From assembly GCF_001612555.1 (NCBI RefSeq), contig NZ_CP015110.1:868001-932000 (forward strand): a stretch of DNA of 64,000 nt. Reading direction: 5' to 3'. Source of the DNA: Acinetobacter sp. TGL-Y2. Its GTDB lineage: Bacteria; Pseudomonadota; Gammaproteobacteria; Pseudomonadales; Moraxellaceae. Below, piece after piece: positions 38,095 to 46,718 of the stretch. Both the position numbers and the translations under genes were made by a program. Numbering within the stretch: position 1 is the first letter of the stretch; each line of letters begins with the position of its first letter. The notes under the pieces were generated by a model, which saw only the letters and a program-made list of their open reading frames with translations, did not search any database and was not told the origin of the DNA.

Positions 38095-39198
38095 ATGTCA
38101 TTTGATTTAAACCTGAGTACAGCGCAAGACGCTCAGCCGCTTCCGCCACAACAGCAAAAGCTGAAAAGTCTAATTGAAAAAATAGAACAACAAAAAATTA
38201 ATTTAGATACACTGGAACATGCCAAAACTGATATACAGCAACATGCCCGTAAAACCTTAATGCCTGCCTATGCGCAGTGGCATACGGTTTTGTTTGAGCA
38301 GCTTGAAACCTTATGGGAAAGTCTACACCGCCATGCTTTTTCCAAATTAGAGTTGGCACAACTGGATGATAAAATTTACAGTTTGGCGCAGGATTTAAAA
38401 GACTCGCAGTCACTGGCAGAAAAGCAACTGATTAAAGTGGATGAGCTGCATACTTTTTATGATCAGCACCAAGCCCAGCATCAGAACCAATCCCAGCGAA
38501 AATTAAAGTCAAATAAAAAAGACAGAGCCAACCATACAGCGAACCATGATGCTCAATCTGAGCATGAGCAAACAGATCAACTCGACCCTATAGCGTTTGA
38601 TGAAATGGAAGAAATTAAAGAAATGGAGGGTTGGGATGCTGAGCAGCATATTGAAGCTCGCGCGCAAGCCAAACTCAAACGTCAGCAAGACAAGCAAGCA
38701 CAAGCACAGAAAATGGCAGAGCAATCTTTGAAGATGGCGTATTTAAAAATCGCCGCAATCATTCACCCTGATCGTGAGCAAGATGAAGCCAAAAAGCTCG
38801 AAAAAACCGAAATGCTTCAACATGCCAATCAAGCTTATGAAAATAAAGATCTATTTTATCTTCTCAAATTGCAGATCCAAGTTGATCAAGAGCGGGGTAT
38901 TGCCAAAAAGGGTTTAAGTCCCGATCAGATCAAGTTTTATAAGTTGGCGCTGGATGCGCAAAGTCAGAAATTGGATGATCAGATAGATGACGTTCTTGAA
39001 TCTTTGTATTGGACGAAGAAAGCCAAAGCATCGGGGAAGCGTCAATCTTCAGGACGTGTTCAAGTGGCTAATCTGTATAAACAGATAGATGCGGATACTT
39101 CCGCGATTAAACAGCAAATTAAAGCCGAGACTGAACGGCTGAAATATATGAAGCGGTTGAGTGGATTAGAGATGTTGTTGGAGCATGGGGTTTTGTGA
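38095..39198 (+). CDS. J-domain-like protein
   Basis: A 367-residue cytoplasmic protein, coiled-coil-rich and highly charged. A J-domain-like segment lies in the C-terminal half: LKMAYLKIAAIIHPDREQDEAKK, with the HPD tripeptide at residues 224-226 and MLQHANQAYENKDLFYLLKLQ after it. HPD stimulates the ATPase of Hsp70 (DnaK). Two long helical regions flank it (residues 20-120 and 250-360), and residues 130-160 are low-complexity linker. It may be a specialised DnaK cochaperone; the client is unknown. No clear ribosome site was seen at the ATG. It ends just before the palindrome-bounded segment. Confidence 0.8.
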   Translation: MSFDLNLSTAQDAQPLPPQQQKLKSLIEKIEQQKINLDTLEHAKTDIQQHARKTLMPAYAQWHTVLFEQLETLWESLHRHAFSKLELAQLDDKIYSLAQDLKDSQSLAEKQLIKVDELHTFYDQHQAQHQNQSQRKLKSNKKDRANHTANHDAQSEHEQTDQLDPIAFDEMEEIKEMEGWDAEQHIEARAQAKLKRQQDKQAQAQKMAEQSLKMAYLKIAAIIHPDREQDEAKKLEKTEMLQHANQAYENKDLFYLLKLQIQVDQERGIAKKGLSPDQIKFYKLALDAQSQKLDDQIDDVLESLYWTKKAKASGKRQSSGRVQVANLYKQIDADTSAIKQQIKAETERLKYMKRLSGLEMLLEHGVL

Positions 39199-39209
39199 TT
39201 TTTAAAAGC

Positions 39210-39260
39210 ACCTCTCCTTGCGTAGCAGTGCTACTCATCTCCTGAAAGGAGAGAGGGAAA
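39210..39260. repeat. Family B palindromic repeat, copy 1
   Basis: The outer arms CCTCTCCTT and AAGGAGAGAGG pair across 39211-39256, enclosing a small hairpin GTAGCA / TGCTAC. It starts 11 bases past the J-domain gene stop. It shares the CCTCTCC / GGAGAGGG arms with copies 2 and 3. Confidence 0.75.
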
Positions 39261-39320
39261 TCCATTGCGAAAAGAGTTTAAGCTGGAATCGAATAACAAT
39301 AATTAGAATCTCAATGAAAG

Positions 39321-39386
39321 TTCCCTCTCCCTATGGGAGATGAGAATCCTCAGAATATATTCTGAGTTCGCAAGGGGGAGAGGGAA
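39321..39386. repeat. Family B palindromic repeat, copy 2, containing the DUF559 ribosome site
   Basis: The outer arms TTCCCTCTCCC (39321-39331) and GGGGGAGAGGGAA (39374-39386) pair, enclosing a perfect 18-base palindrome CTCAGAATATATTCTGAG (39349-39366). The right arm ends six bases before the ATG of the DUF559 gene, so its GGGGGAGAGGG is also the ribosome binding site, which the folded arm would hide. Confidence 0.8.
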
Positions 39387-39392
39387 ATAAAA

Positions 39393-39755
39393 ATGAAAAT
39401 AGATCCTAACTTATTAGAATTTGCCAAATCCATGCGACACACCGCCACCGATGCAGAACACCTGATGTGGCAAATCTTACGTGCTAAGCGTTTTATGGAT
39501 CTTAAATTTTGCCGTCAGCATGTGATCAAACCATATATTGTCGATTTTTACTGTCATGAAATTGGTTTAGTGGTTGAGTTGGATGGTGGTCAGTATGGAA
39601 CGGATGATGCGGTTGAGTATGATGCGGAACGGACTAAGTTTTTAGAACCTTTAGGTTTAACAGTTGTGCGCTACTGGAATCATGATGTGTTGGGACGGAT
39701 AGATGTGGTTTTAGAACACTTATGGCAAGTATGTGATGAATTGAGAGTAAATTAG
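39393..39755 (+). CDS. DUF559 family endonuclease-like protein
   Basis: A 120-residue protein of the DUF559 family, which belongs to the PD-(D/E)XK nuclease superfamily and is related to the Vsr mismatch endonuclease. The conserved pieces are present: RHTATDAEHLMWQILRAKRF with glutamate 22, KFCRQHVIKPYIVDFYC with aspartate 51, and GLVVELDGGQY with glutamate 62 and aspartate 64. It is complete. Its cellular role is unknown. It is flanked by family B palindromes on both sides and lies between a J-domain gene and an AT-rich unknown gene. Confidence 0.9.
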   Translation: MKIDPNLLEFAKSMRHTATDAEHLMWQILRAKRFMDLKFCRQHVIKPYIVDFYCHEIGLVVELDGGQYGTDDAVEYDAERTKFLEPLGLTVVRYWNHDVLGRIDVVLEHLWQVCDELRVN

Positions 39756-39763
39756 TAATGGAA

Positions 39764-39801
39764 AATTCCCTCTCCCTGTAGAAGAAGATTAGGGTGAGTG
39801 C
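39764..39801. repeat. Family B palindromic repeat, copy 3 (partial)
   Basis: TTCCCTCTCCCTGTAG followed by AAGATTAGGGTGAGTGC, nine bases past the DUF559 stop. The left arm matches copy 2; the right half ends in the TTAGGGTGAG tail seen in CCCTCTCC-type palindromes but lacks a full pairing arm, so it looks truncated. Confidence 0.65.
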
Positions 39802-39866
39802 AACTTGAAAAATCATAAATCGACACAATAAATACATAAAATTTATAATTAAATTGTGGGGGCGAA

Positions 39867-41054
39867 ATGTCAGATAAAAAATCGGAAGCTATTGGGCTAT
39901 TGAATGAAGCTTTAAAAGAACTCGAATCAGCAAAGGGAAGTGTAACTGTTGCAGTTCAAAAATTATCACGTGCCTCTTTGTTATTGGATGAAAAAAATAT
40001 ATATGTTTGGTCCGAAATTCAATTAGGAAATCAAAAATATGTCTTTCATATAAAAAAATTATTGGACTTAATTAATAAGGAATTTCAGAAAAAGCAAAAA
40101 CCTGTAGATATTAGTTCTTCTGTATTTAAAACTGTATTGCAGGAATTAAAAGATAATGGGATTGATCATCAGTTTATTATCACATCTAAATTTGCTAGTT
40201 TAAAAAACTCAGATTCAACTGGTGGCTTGGATCATTCAATAAATATATTAGAGGATCAATTACCTTATTTAAAAAAGAACGGTAATGATAAAACTCTATA
40301 CTTGAAAAATGTACAAGACCATATTGATTATATAAAGAAAAAATCCCACGAATATTGTGTGAAATTAAGTAATAAATATAAATATTCTGAGACTTCAAGT
40401 AGTTGTTTTGACTTATTAAAGAATGCTGTTGATGATAAATTGCTTGATTTAGAGCCTGAATTAGCACAACAACTAATGTTTGCATTTAAAGGAATATCAT
40501 CTAAGAGTTCCGAAGAATGGTCACAAGCATTAACATCATGTCGTAGACTGTTAGAAGCCTTGGCCGATAAACTTTACCCACCAAATGATAAGGTCATTAA
40601 TAAGCGAACTTTCAAAGCTAATCAATATATCAATCGTCTTTGGCAATTTATGTCTGAGTCGATAGAGTCAGAAAGTAATCGTGATTTAGCTAAAATGCAT
40701 GTTGATTATTTAGGTTCATGGTTAGAAAAAAATTACAAAATGACCAATAAGGGCGTTCATGCAGAAGTTAATCAATTAGAAGCTACTCGTGTTGTTTTTC
40801 ATATGTACTTGATGCTTTCTGATATTTTAGAATATTTAGATCCATCCCAAGTAAGCGCTAATTCTAAACCGTCATTGATAACAGCAACTCTAGATGATTT
40901 TGAAGTACTGTTGAATGTTAAGCGTGAGATTGCTAAAACAATATACAAGGCAAGAATAGAGAAAAATGGTTCTCTCACCTTTGATGATCTAAAAGAAATT
41001 CGAGGTATCGGAGTTAAAACTTTACAATTAGCAAAAGAACGATTTGCTGAATAA
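39867..41054 (+). CDS. Unknown AT-rich protein with a C-terminal helix-hairpin-helix
   Basis: I do not recognise this 395-residue protein. Residues 1-60 (AVQKLSRASLLLDEKNIYVWSEIQ) have a faint resemblance to the small helical start of AbiTii-like proteins. A conserved-looking segment SEEWSQALTSCRRLLEALADKLYPPND is near residue 215. The last 22 residues (DDLKEIRGIGVKTLQLAKER) form a helix-hairpin-helix, a DNA-binding element. Base composition and codon use are clearly more AT-rich than neighbouring valS, which suggests transfer. A GGGGGCG ribosome site precedes the ATG. A role in phage defence or DNA metabolism is possible but not shown. Confidence 0.8.
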   Translation: MSDKKSEAIGLLNEALKELESAKGSVTVAVQKLSRASLLLDEKNIYVWSEIQLGNQKYVFHIKKLLDLINKEFQKKQKPVDISSSVFKTVLQELKDNGIDHQFIITSKFASLKNSDSTGGLDHSINILEDQLPYLKKNGNDKTLYLKNVQDHIDYIKKKSHEYCVKLSNKYKYSETSSSCFDLLKNAVDDKLLDLEPELAQQLMFAFKGISSKSSEEWSQALTSCRRLLEALADKLYPPNDKVINKRTFKANQYINRLWQFMSESIESESNRDLAKMHVDYLGSWLEKNYKMTNKGVHAEVNQLEATRVVFHMYLMLSDILEYLDPSQVSANSKPSLITATLDDFEVLLNVKREIAKTIYKARIEKNGSLTFDDLKEIRGIGVKTLQLAKERFAE

Positions 41055-41084
41055 AAAATCCCCTCAACTGAGGGGGTTTTTTGA
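41052..41084. terminator. Bidirectional terminator between the unknown gene and valS
   Basis: Stem AAATCCCCTCA / TGAGGGGGTTT with a two- to three-base loop and A and T runs. It lies 15 bases past valS on the minus strand. Confidence 0.88.
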
Positions 41085-41098
41085 ATCAAACTACAGCA

Positions 41099-43993
41099 TT
41101 AAAGCGCTGCAATCTGCTCCATATTCGCTTTAATCTTCACAAGCTGATCAGCAAGCTCAGCCAATTTCACTTTTTCACCTTCAACCACAGCAGCAGGGGC
41201 TTTCGCCACAAAACCTTCATTTGAAAGTTTTCCTGCAATTTGATCATGCTGCTTTTGAACCTTATCTAAGTCTTTCTGCAAACGACCAAGTTCTGCTTTC
41301 GGGTCAATTAAACCCTTCATCGGAACAAAGACAGAGGCATGACCGACAACGCTAGATGACGACAACGGTGGTTGTTCACCATTGGCCAAGAAGGTAATGC
41401 TTTCAACTTTTGCCAATGCTTTGAATAACGGTTCAATACGTGAAATTTGCGCCATTTCAGCATCCGTGATGTTCTGCATTAACACAGGCAAAAAACGCGC
41501 ATTACCTAAGCCCATTTCACCACGAATGTTACGTACCGCACCAATTAAGCCTTGTAGCCACTGCATGTCAGCTTCAGCTTGATCATTCATCAAGGCTTCA
41601 TCGGCAACAGGGTACTGCGCAAGCATGATGGTTTCGCCTGCAATGTTCAGCTTCGGCGCAAGTGTTTGCCAAATTTCTTCGGTCAAGAACGGCATCAGCG
41701 GATGAGCCAAACGTAACGAGGCTTCCATCACAGCAAGCAGTACACGACGGATTTCAGCTTTACGCTCCACTGAAATGTTTTCATCGTTTAATACAGGCTT
41801 GGTCAGCTCAACATACCAGTCACAGTATTCATTCCAAATGAACTCATAAATCGCTTGTGCAGCCAAATCTAAACGATAGGTTGCAAAGGCTTGATGTACC
41901 GCAGCTTCAGCTTTTTGCAAACGGCTGACAATCCACTGTTCAGGCAATTCCCACAGGTCTTGACGAGCTTCGCTACCAATCACTTGATCTTCGCAGTTCA
42001 TCATCACGAAACGAGTCGCGTTCCAGATTTTATTACAGAAGTTACGGTAGCCTTCAACACGTTTCATGTCGAACTTAATGTCACGACCCGTGTTGGCCAA
42101 TGCACAGAACGTGAAACGAACTGCATCTGTACCATACGACTGAATGCCATCTGGGAATTCTTTACGGGTTGATTTTTCAATCTTCGCCGCTTGTTTCGGG
42201 TTCATCAGACCTGTCGTGCGTTTTTGCACTAAGGTTTCAAGATCAACACCATCAATCAAATCTAAAGGATCAAGCACGTTCCCTTTCGACTTCGACATTT
42301 TCTGACCTTCACCATCACGTACCAAACCATGCACATACACAGTTTTGAACGGCACTTGCGGCGTACCATCTTCATTTTTCATGAAGTGCATGGTCATCAT
42401 GATCATGCGAGCTACCCAGAAGAAGATAATGTCAAAACCTGTCACCAATACATCCGTAGAATGGAAAGTATTGAGGAAATAGTTCTTCATATCTTGTTCA
42501 GCGTCACCAGTCCAATCTAGAGTCGAGAACGTCCATAAGCCTGAAGAGAACCAAGTGTCGAGCACATCTTCGTCTTGGGTTAATGCAATGCTTGCATCAA
42601 TGTTGTTTTCTGCACGCACTTCAGCTTCATTACGACCCACAAAGACATTGCCTTCAGCATCGTACCAAGCTGGAATACGATGACCCCACCAAAGCTGACG
42701 TGAAATACACCAGTCTTGAATGTTGTTCATCCACGCCATATACATGTTGGTATATTGTTCAGGAACAAACTTAATCTCGCCATCTTTTACCGCTTTAATC
42801 GCAGGCTCAGCCAGTGGTGCAATTTTTACATACCATTGGTCTGTCAGCAGTGGCTCAACAATCACACCTGAACGGTCACCGCGAGGTGGCTTCAATGTAT
42901 AAGGTTGAATTTGCTCTAACCAGCCTTCCGATTCCGCTTGTTCAACTAGTTTTTTACGTGCAGCAAAACGTTCTAAACCAATATATTCGCTTGGTGCAGC
43001 AATGGTTTTAGAAATTTGTTCGCCTGCTTTTGCGATATATTCAAATTCTGCAAGCACTTCAGCATTTTTGTTGAAGATATTGATGATTGGTAATTCGCAG
43101 CGCTTACCCACTTCATAGTCATTGAAGTCGTGCGCAGGGGTGATTTTGACACAGCCGGTACCGAATTCTTTGTCGACGTATTCGTCTTTCACAATCGAAA
43201 CAGCACGACCAGTAATCGGCAAGATAATGTTTTTGCCAACTAAGTCTGCATAACGCTCATCATCGAGTGCCACTGCAACAGCTGTATCACCGAGTAAGGT
43301 TTCAGGACGTGTGGTTGCCACCACGATGTAATCTTTATCATCATGCGTGCGTAGTGATTTATCTTCAAAGAAATATTTGAAATGCCAAAGCGAACCTTGT
43401 TCTTCTTTATCAGACTCAACTTCAAGATCAGACAGGGCAGTTTGTAATTTAGGATCCCAGTTAACGAGGCGTTTACCACGGTAAATCAGACCGTCTTTAT
43501 GCAAACGCACAAAGACTTCCTTTACGGCATTGGATAAGCCTTCATCCATGGTGAAACGTTCGCGTGACCAATCTACAGAAGAACCCAAACGACGAATTTG
43601 ACGCGTAATCGTTCCGCCAGATTGCTCTTTCCATTCCCAGATTTTGTCGATGAATTTTTCACGACCCAAATCATGGCGGCTAATGTCTTGAGCAGCCAAT
43701 TGACGCTCTACCACCATTTGCGTTGCAATACCGGCATGGTCCGTACCCGGTTGCCATAAGGTATTTTTGCCTGACATACGGTTAAAACGAGTCAATGCAT
43801 CCATAATGGCATTGTTAAAACCATGCCCCATGTGTAAAGAACCGGTGACGTTCGGCGGTGGAATCATAATAGAAAATGATTCACCTTGACCCGATGGCTT
43901 AAAGTAGCCATTGTCTTCCCAAGTCTTGTACCATTTTTTTTCGATCTCAGTGGGATCGTAAGTCGTAGCAATATTTTGCGCTGAATCAGTCAT
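41099..43993 (-). CDS. valS: Valyl-tRNA synthetase
   Basis: Charges tRNA-Val in the cytoplasm, with editing of threonine. Class I motifs are visible: the HIGH-type [16 protein letters not shown] near residue 50 and KMSKSKGNV near residue 555. The editing domain lies between them ([13 protein letters not shown]). The C-terminal coiled coil ([18 protein letters not shown]) closes the 964-residue protein, a normal length. It is transcribed alone, with its own terminator. Confidence 0.97.
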   Translation of the reverse strand: MTDSAQNIATTYDPTEIEKKWYKTWEDNGYFKPSGQGESFSIMIPPPNVTGSLHMGHGFNNAIMDALTRFNRMSGKNTLWQPGTDHAGIATQMVVERQLAAQDISRHDLGREKFIDKIWEWKEQSGGTITRQIRRLGSSVDWSRERFTMDEGLSNAVKEVFVRLHKDGLIYRGKRLVNWDPKLQTALSDLEVESDKEEQGSLWHFKYFFEDKSLRTHDDKDYIVVATTRPETLLGDTAVAVALDDERYADLVGKNIILPITGRAVSIVKDEYVDKEFGTGCVKITPAHDFNDYEVGKRCELPIINIFNKNAEVLAEFEYIAKAGEQISKTIAAPSEYIGLERFAARKKLVEQAESEGWLEQIQPYTLKPPRGDRSGVIVEPLLTDQWYVKIAPLAEPAIKAVKDGEIKFVPEQYTNMYMAWMNNIQDWCISRQLWWGHRIPAWYDAEGNVFVGRNEAEVRAENNIDASIALTQDEDVLDTWFSSGLWTFSTLDWTGDAEQDMKNYFLNTFHSTDVLVTGFDIIFFWVARMIMMTMHFMKNEDGTPQVPFKTVYVHGLVRDGEGQKMSKSKGNVLDPLDLIDGVDLETLVQKRTTGLMNPKQAAKIEKSTRKEFPDGIQSYGTDAVRFTFCALANTGRDIKFDMKRVEGYRNFCNKIWNATRFVMMNCEDQVIGSEARQDLWELPEQWIVSRLQKAEAAVHQAFATYRLDLAAQAIYEFIWNEYCDWYVELTKPVLNDENISVERKAEIRRVLLAVMEASLRLAHPLMPFLTEEIWQTLAPKLNIAGETIMLAQYPVADEALMNDQAEADMQWLQGLIGAVRNIRGEMGLGNARFLPVLMQNITDAEMAQISRIEPLFKALAKVESITFLANGEQPPLSSSSVVGHASVFVPMKGLIDPKAELGRLQKDLDKVQKQHDQIAGKLSNEGFVAKAPAAVVEGEKVKLAELADQLVKIKANMEQIAAL

Positions 43994-44454
43994 AGTGAGA
44001 AAAATTCAAAAGTAGATAAAAAATTGTATTCATTGTAGCAAAATAATTTAGCCGAATGTTGCTTCGTATTCCCTGCGCAGCATAGATGTTTCTTAATGTG
44101 TGAAAAAACAAACGAAGGAAATAAGGTACTTTGTTTTTTTGTTTGGCATAAAACCAGATGATGAGTTAGACGTTTAAATCCTGATAAACGTGACAGTCCC
44201 ACTCAATCGACTTTCGATCAATACTGAGAAAATCTCGAATGTCGGGAGGATGAAGCCAGTGTTTTGGGCATTTGAGCCGATGCATCTTGGGCAATATTCC
44301 AATGCGATGTACCAGTGAATTGATATTTAATGTGAAATAAGCATCATTTAAACGCAAATAAAGGTCGAAAAAGACAATGAAGCCGTTGGGCTGCTTTGTT
44401 AAGATAAACCCTATAACTCAAAAAAATGCTTAAAATTAACAGGGAAATGGACCT
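43994..44454. other. Divergent intergenic region, valS / unknown gene
   Basis: About 460 bases. Next to valS it is AT-rich and probably holds its promoter. The right half carries the possible open frame at 44166-44390, described separately. Confidence 0.5.
44166..44390 (-). CDS. Possible small gene lacking an ATG start
   Basis: The minus strand is open for about 75 codons from a TTA/ATC-rich start region to the stop at 44166. The product has a protein-like look, with NGFIVFFDLYLRLNDAYFTL then HRLKCPKHWLHPPDIRDFL and EWDCHVYQDL at the end. No ATG exists in the frame; a TTG at 44357 would give 63 residues and has no ribosome site. It could be a gene with an unusual start, the remnant of a gene cut off at its 5' end, or chance. 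Confidence 0.3.
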   Translation of the reverse strand, partial: PNGFIVFFDLYLRLNDAYFTLNINSLVHRIGILPKMHRLKCPKHWLHPPDIRDFLSIDRKSIEWDCHVYQDLNV

Positions 44455-45144
44455 ATGTCATATCAAATTCAGTTGGATATAAAAGCAGAAACCTATAAAG
44501 AGCTTGCTGAAATTACCCAGCGCTTAAACCATGCAGATAAAACCAGTTTAGCCAAAGATCTAGGACGAGTTTTTACTGATATGTCCTGCCAAGTGTTGGA
44601 ACAGGTGTTTGGCACATTGGTCAAAGAAAAGCAGAAAAATACTGCCAATCCCAATTCAAAATCTCAAAAAGAAGCTGAGCAAGTCTTGGCGCAAATTGAA
44701 GGCGCACTCACCAAATATATGCCGTGGGCAATCTCCTTTTTTGGCAATGATCGTTTAAAACCTGTGGCCAATCACATTTTAAAAAAATTCCATGTTTCTG
44801 AAACAGGTGATTCAAAAATGTTTTACCACTTAGATCGCCAGTTGGGTGCTGAGTCTCAAGCCGCATTAGAACAAATAAAAGCAGGCAATTTTCAAGTCTT
44901 GCCGCAGCTTATGCGGGATTTAATCAAGATCATCGACTTGGGTATTTCCGAATTTATTCGTGATCCAAAAACCTTATTGAAGTTTAATTTTGTAGTGGAT
45001 AAAACTTTAAATGGGGTGATCAATATGATTACCAGCACCGGCTATAAACGCATTGAAAAGGCTGCCGACGAGTACGACACCAGTGATGCAAGTCGGGCAC
45101 ACTATTATGCAGATCACTTCGGAAAATTTCTGATTCACGTATAA
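44455..45144 (+). CDS. Unknown protein of 229 residues
   Basis: I do not recognise this protein, which looks soluble and largely helical. It begins MSYQIQLDIKAETYKELAEI and contains a central KYMPWAISFFGNDRLKPVANHIL segment; the last third has STGYKRIEKAADEYDTSDASR. There is no signal peptide. It lies 56 bases upstream of a short-chain dehydrogenase gene on the same strand and may be co-transcribed with it. Confidence 0.8.
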   Translation: MSYQIQLDIKAETYKELAEITQRLNHADKTSLAKDLGRVFTDMSCQVLEQVFGTLVKEKQKNTANPNSKSQKEAEQVLAQIEGALTKYMPWAISFFGNDRLKPVANHILKKFHVSETGDSKMFYHLDRQLGAESQAALEQIKAGNFQVLPQLMRDLIKIIDLGISEFIRDPKTLLKFNFVVDKTLNGVINMITSTGYKRIEKAADEYDTSDASRAHYYADHFGKFLIHV

Positions 45145-45200
45145 TCAGTGCTATATCAATCTGCGTCATCAAATCAATCTGCATCATCAATAAGAGAAAA

Positions 45201-45995
45201 ATGATCATGGATGGAAAAATCGTTTGGATTACTGGAGCTTCTTCTGGTTTGGGCAAAGCCTTGGCAAACGCATGTGCCTCAAGAGGTGCAACGGTGGTAC
45301 TCACCGCCAGACGTATTGAGGAACTTGAAAAGGTCAGACTCAGCTTAAGTCATTCAGAACGTCATCTATCTGTTGCAGCAGACATCACCGATGAAGCCCA
45401 AGTACGACGGGCGCATGAGCTTGTGGTTGCTACAAAAGGCAGAATTGATTGGCTCATCAATAATGCAGGATTAAGCCAGCGCGCCTTGATTGCAGACACC
45501 ACTATGCAAACTGAACGTGCCATTATGGAAATTGATTATTTTTCTCAAGTCTTTTTGACCAAAACTGTACTACCGACTTTTTTAAAGCAAAAATCGGGAC
45601 GCATTATATTTGTATCCAGCGTGGCGGGATTACTCGGTACCCAGTACCGCGCGTCCTATTCGGCTGCCAAAGCCGCGATTCATTTGTGGGCGAACAGTTT
45701 GCGTGCAGAAGTCGCAAATGAGGGGGTAAATGTATCTGTCATTTTCCCTGGGTTTGTCAAAACCAATGTATCTTTTAATGCATTAAATGGGGAGGGTAAG
45801 CCGCAAGCCAAGCAAGATGAAGCGATTGAAAATGGTTTAGAACCTGAAGCGTTTGCAGAAATCGTGGTGAAAGCGCTGTTACATGGAGAAGAGTTTATTG
45901 TGGTGGGAGGTGCTAAGGAAAAACTCGGGGTATGGGTATCACGGTTGTCGCCAAAAACCTTATATAAAATGATTCGTAAAGTCAAAGTGAAATAA
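45201..45995 (+). CDS. Short-chain dehydrogenase/reductase (SDR)
   Basis: An NAD(P)-dependent oxidoreductase of the classical SDR family. The coenzyme loop TGASSGLGKA is at the N-terminus, NNAG near residue 89, the catalytic serine in FVSSVAG, and the catalytic YSAAK near residue 155. It resembles the DHRS7-like group (DTTMQTERAIMEIDYFSQV). The substrate is unknown. Two ATG codons, at 45201 and 45207, could serve as start; an AAGAG sits upstream of both. Confidence 0.88.
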   Translation: MIMDGKIVWITGASSGLGKALANACASRGATVVLTARRIEELEKVRLSLSHSERHLSVAADITDEAQVRRAHELVVATKGRIDWLINNAGLSQRALIADTTMQTERAIMEIDYFSQVFLTKTVLPTFLKQKSGRIIFVSSVAGLLGTQYRASYSAAKAAIHLWANSLRAEVANEGVNVSVIFPGFVKTNVSFNALNGEGKPQAKQDEAIENGLEPEAFAEIVVKALLHGEEFIVVGGAKEKLGVWVSRLSPKTLYKMIRKVKVK

Positions 45996-46155
45996 TATGT
46001 GCATAGGAGGCTATACATCAAATTGCTTGAAGTTGATGTATATGTCGAAAATGAACAAGTGCAAAATAATAGGCACTGCGATTAGGTCAATTTGTCTTTC
46101 AATGTTTCTCAAGCTTGTATGATATATAGAAGCTTAAAAAGACCAGGGATATCCT

Positions 46156-46584
46156 TTAAAACATGCCGTTTGAGTTAGCACACTCAGCAGGAAGGGCGAC
46201 TGCTTGTAAAACATCCCAATGTTCCAAAATTAGCCCATTGGCATCAAATCTAAAAATGTCGACTCCTGCCGTACCTAGGTCATGAGAATCATTGTTGTAG
46301 ATATTAAAAAAGTTAACATGGGCCCAAGTATAGTCTCCGTGAGAGATAATTCGATGAACCCGAACACGCATATTAGGGAAGCTTTTTAAGCGTTCTTGAA
46401 ATGCACCGCCTGTTCCATCCGCAGTATCGGGCAGAAAGGGATTATGTTGAATATAGTCGGGAGACAGATATTTACGTGCGGCCTCTAGTGGTTTTTTCTG
46501 GTTAAACATTTCATCATATAGTGCCAATAATATTTGAGCATTCTGAGCTGCTTGTTGATTATTTTGATCGTATAAAATATCCAT
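46156..46584 (-). CDS. SnoaL-like (NTF2-fold) protein
   Basis: A 142-residue protein of the SnoaL-like/ester cyclase type within the NTF2 fold. Typical pieces are EAARKYLSPDYIQHNPFLPD near residue 42, the repeated strands HGDYTWAHVNF, and VDIFRFDANGLILEHWDVLQ, which lines the pocket. Such proteins are small enzymes or binding proteins, often annotated from sequence alone. I chose the ATG at 46584, preceded by AGGAAAG; a longer frame to 46623 has no ribosome site. It shares its direction with the next SDR gene upstream. Confidence 0.82.
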   Translation of the reverse strand: MDILYDQNNQQAAQNAQILLALYDEMFNQKKPLEAARKYLSPDYIQHNPFLPDTADGTGGAFQERLKSFPNMRVRVHRIISHGDYTWAHVNFFNIYNNDSHDLGTAGVDIFRFDANGLILEHWDVLQAVALPAECANSNGMF

Positions 46585-46718
46585 TATTCTTTCCTTTGAC
46601 TCTGTATTGAAAAAGCACGACACCCATACTCATGAGTCGTCATTTTATAAATTCTTTGATTACTCACCCTTGAAAGAAAAGGGCAATACGCTGAGGGTAG
46701 AGGTCGGTCAATTAAAAT

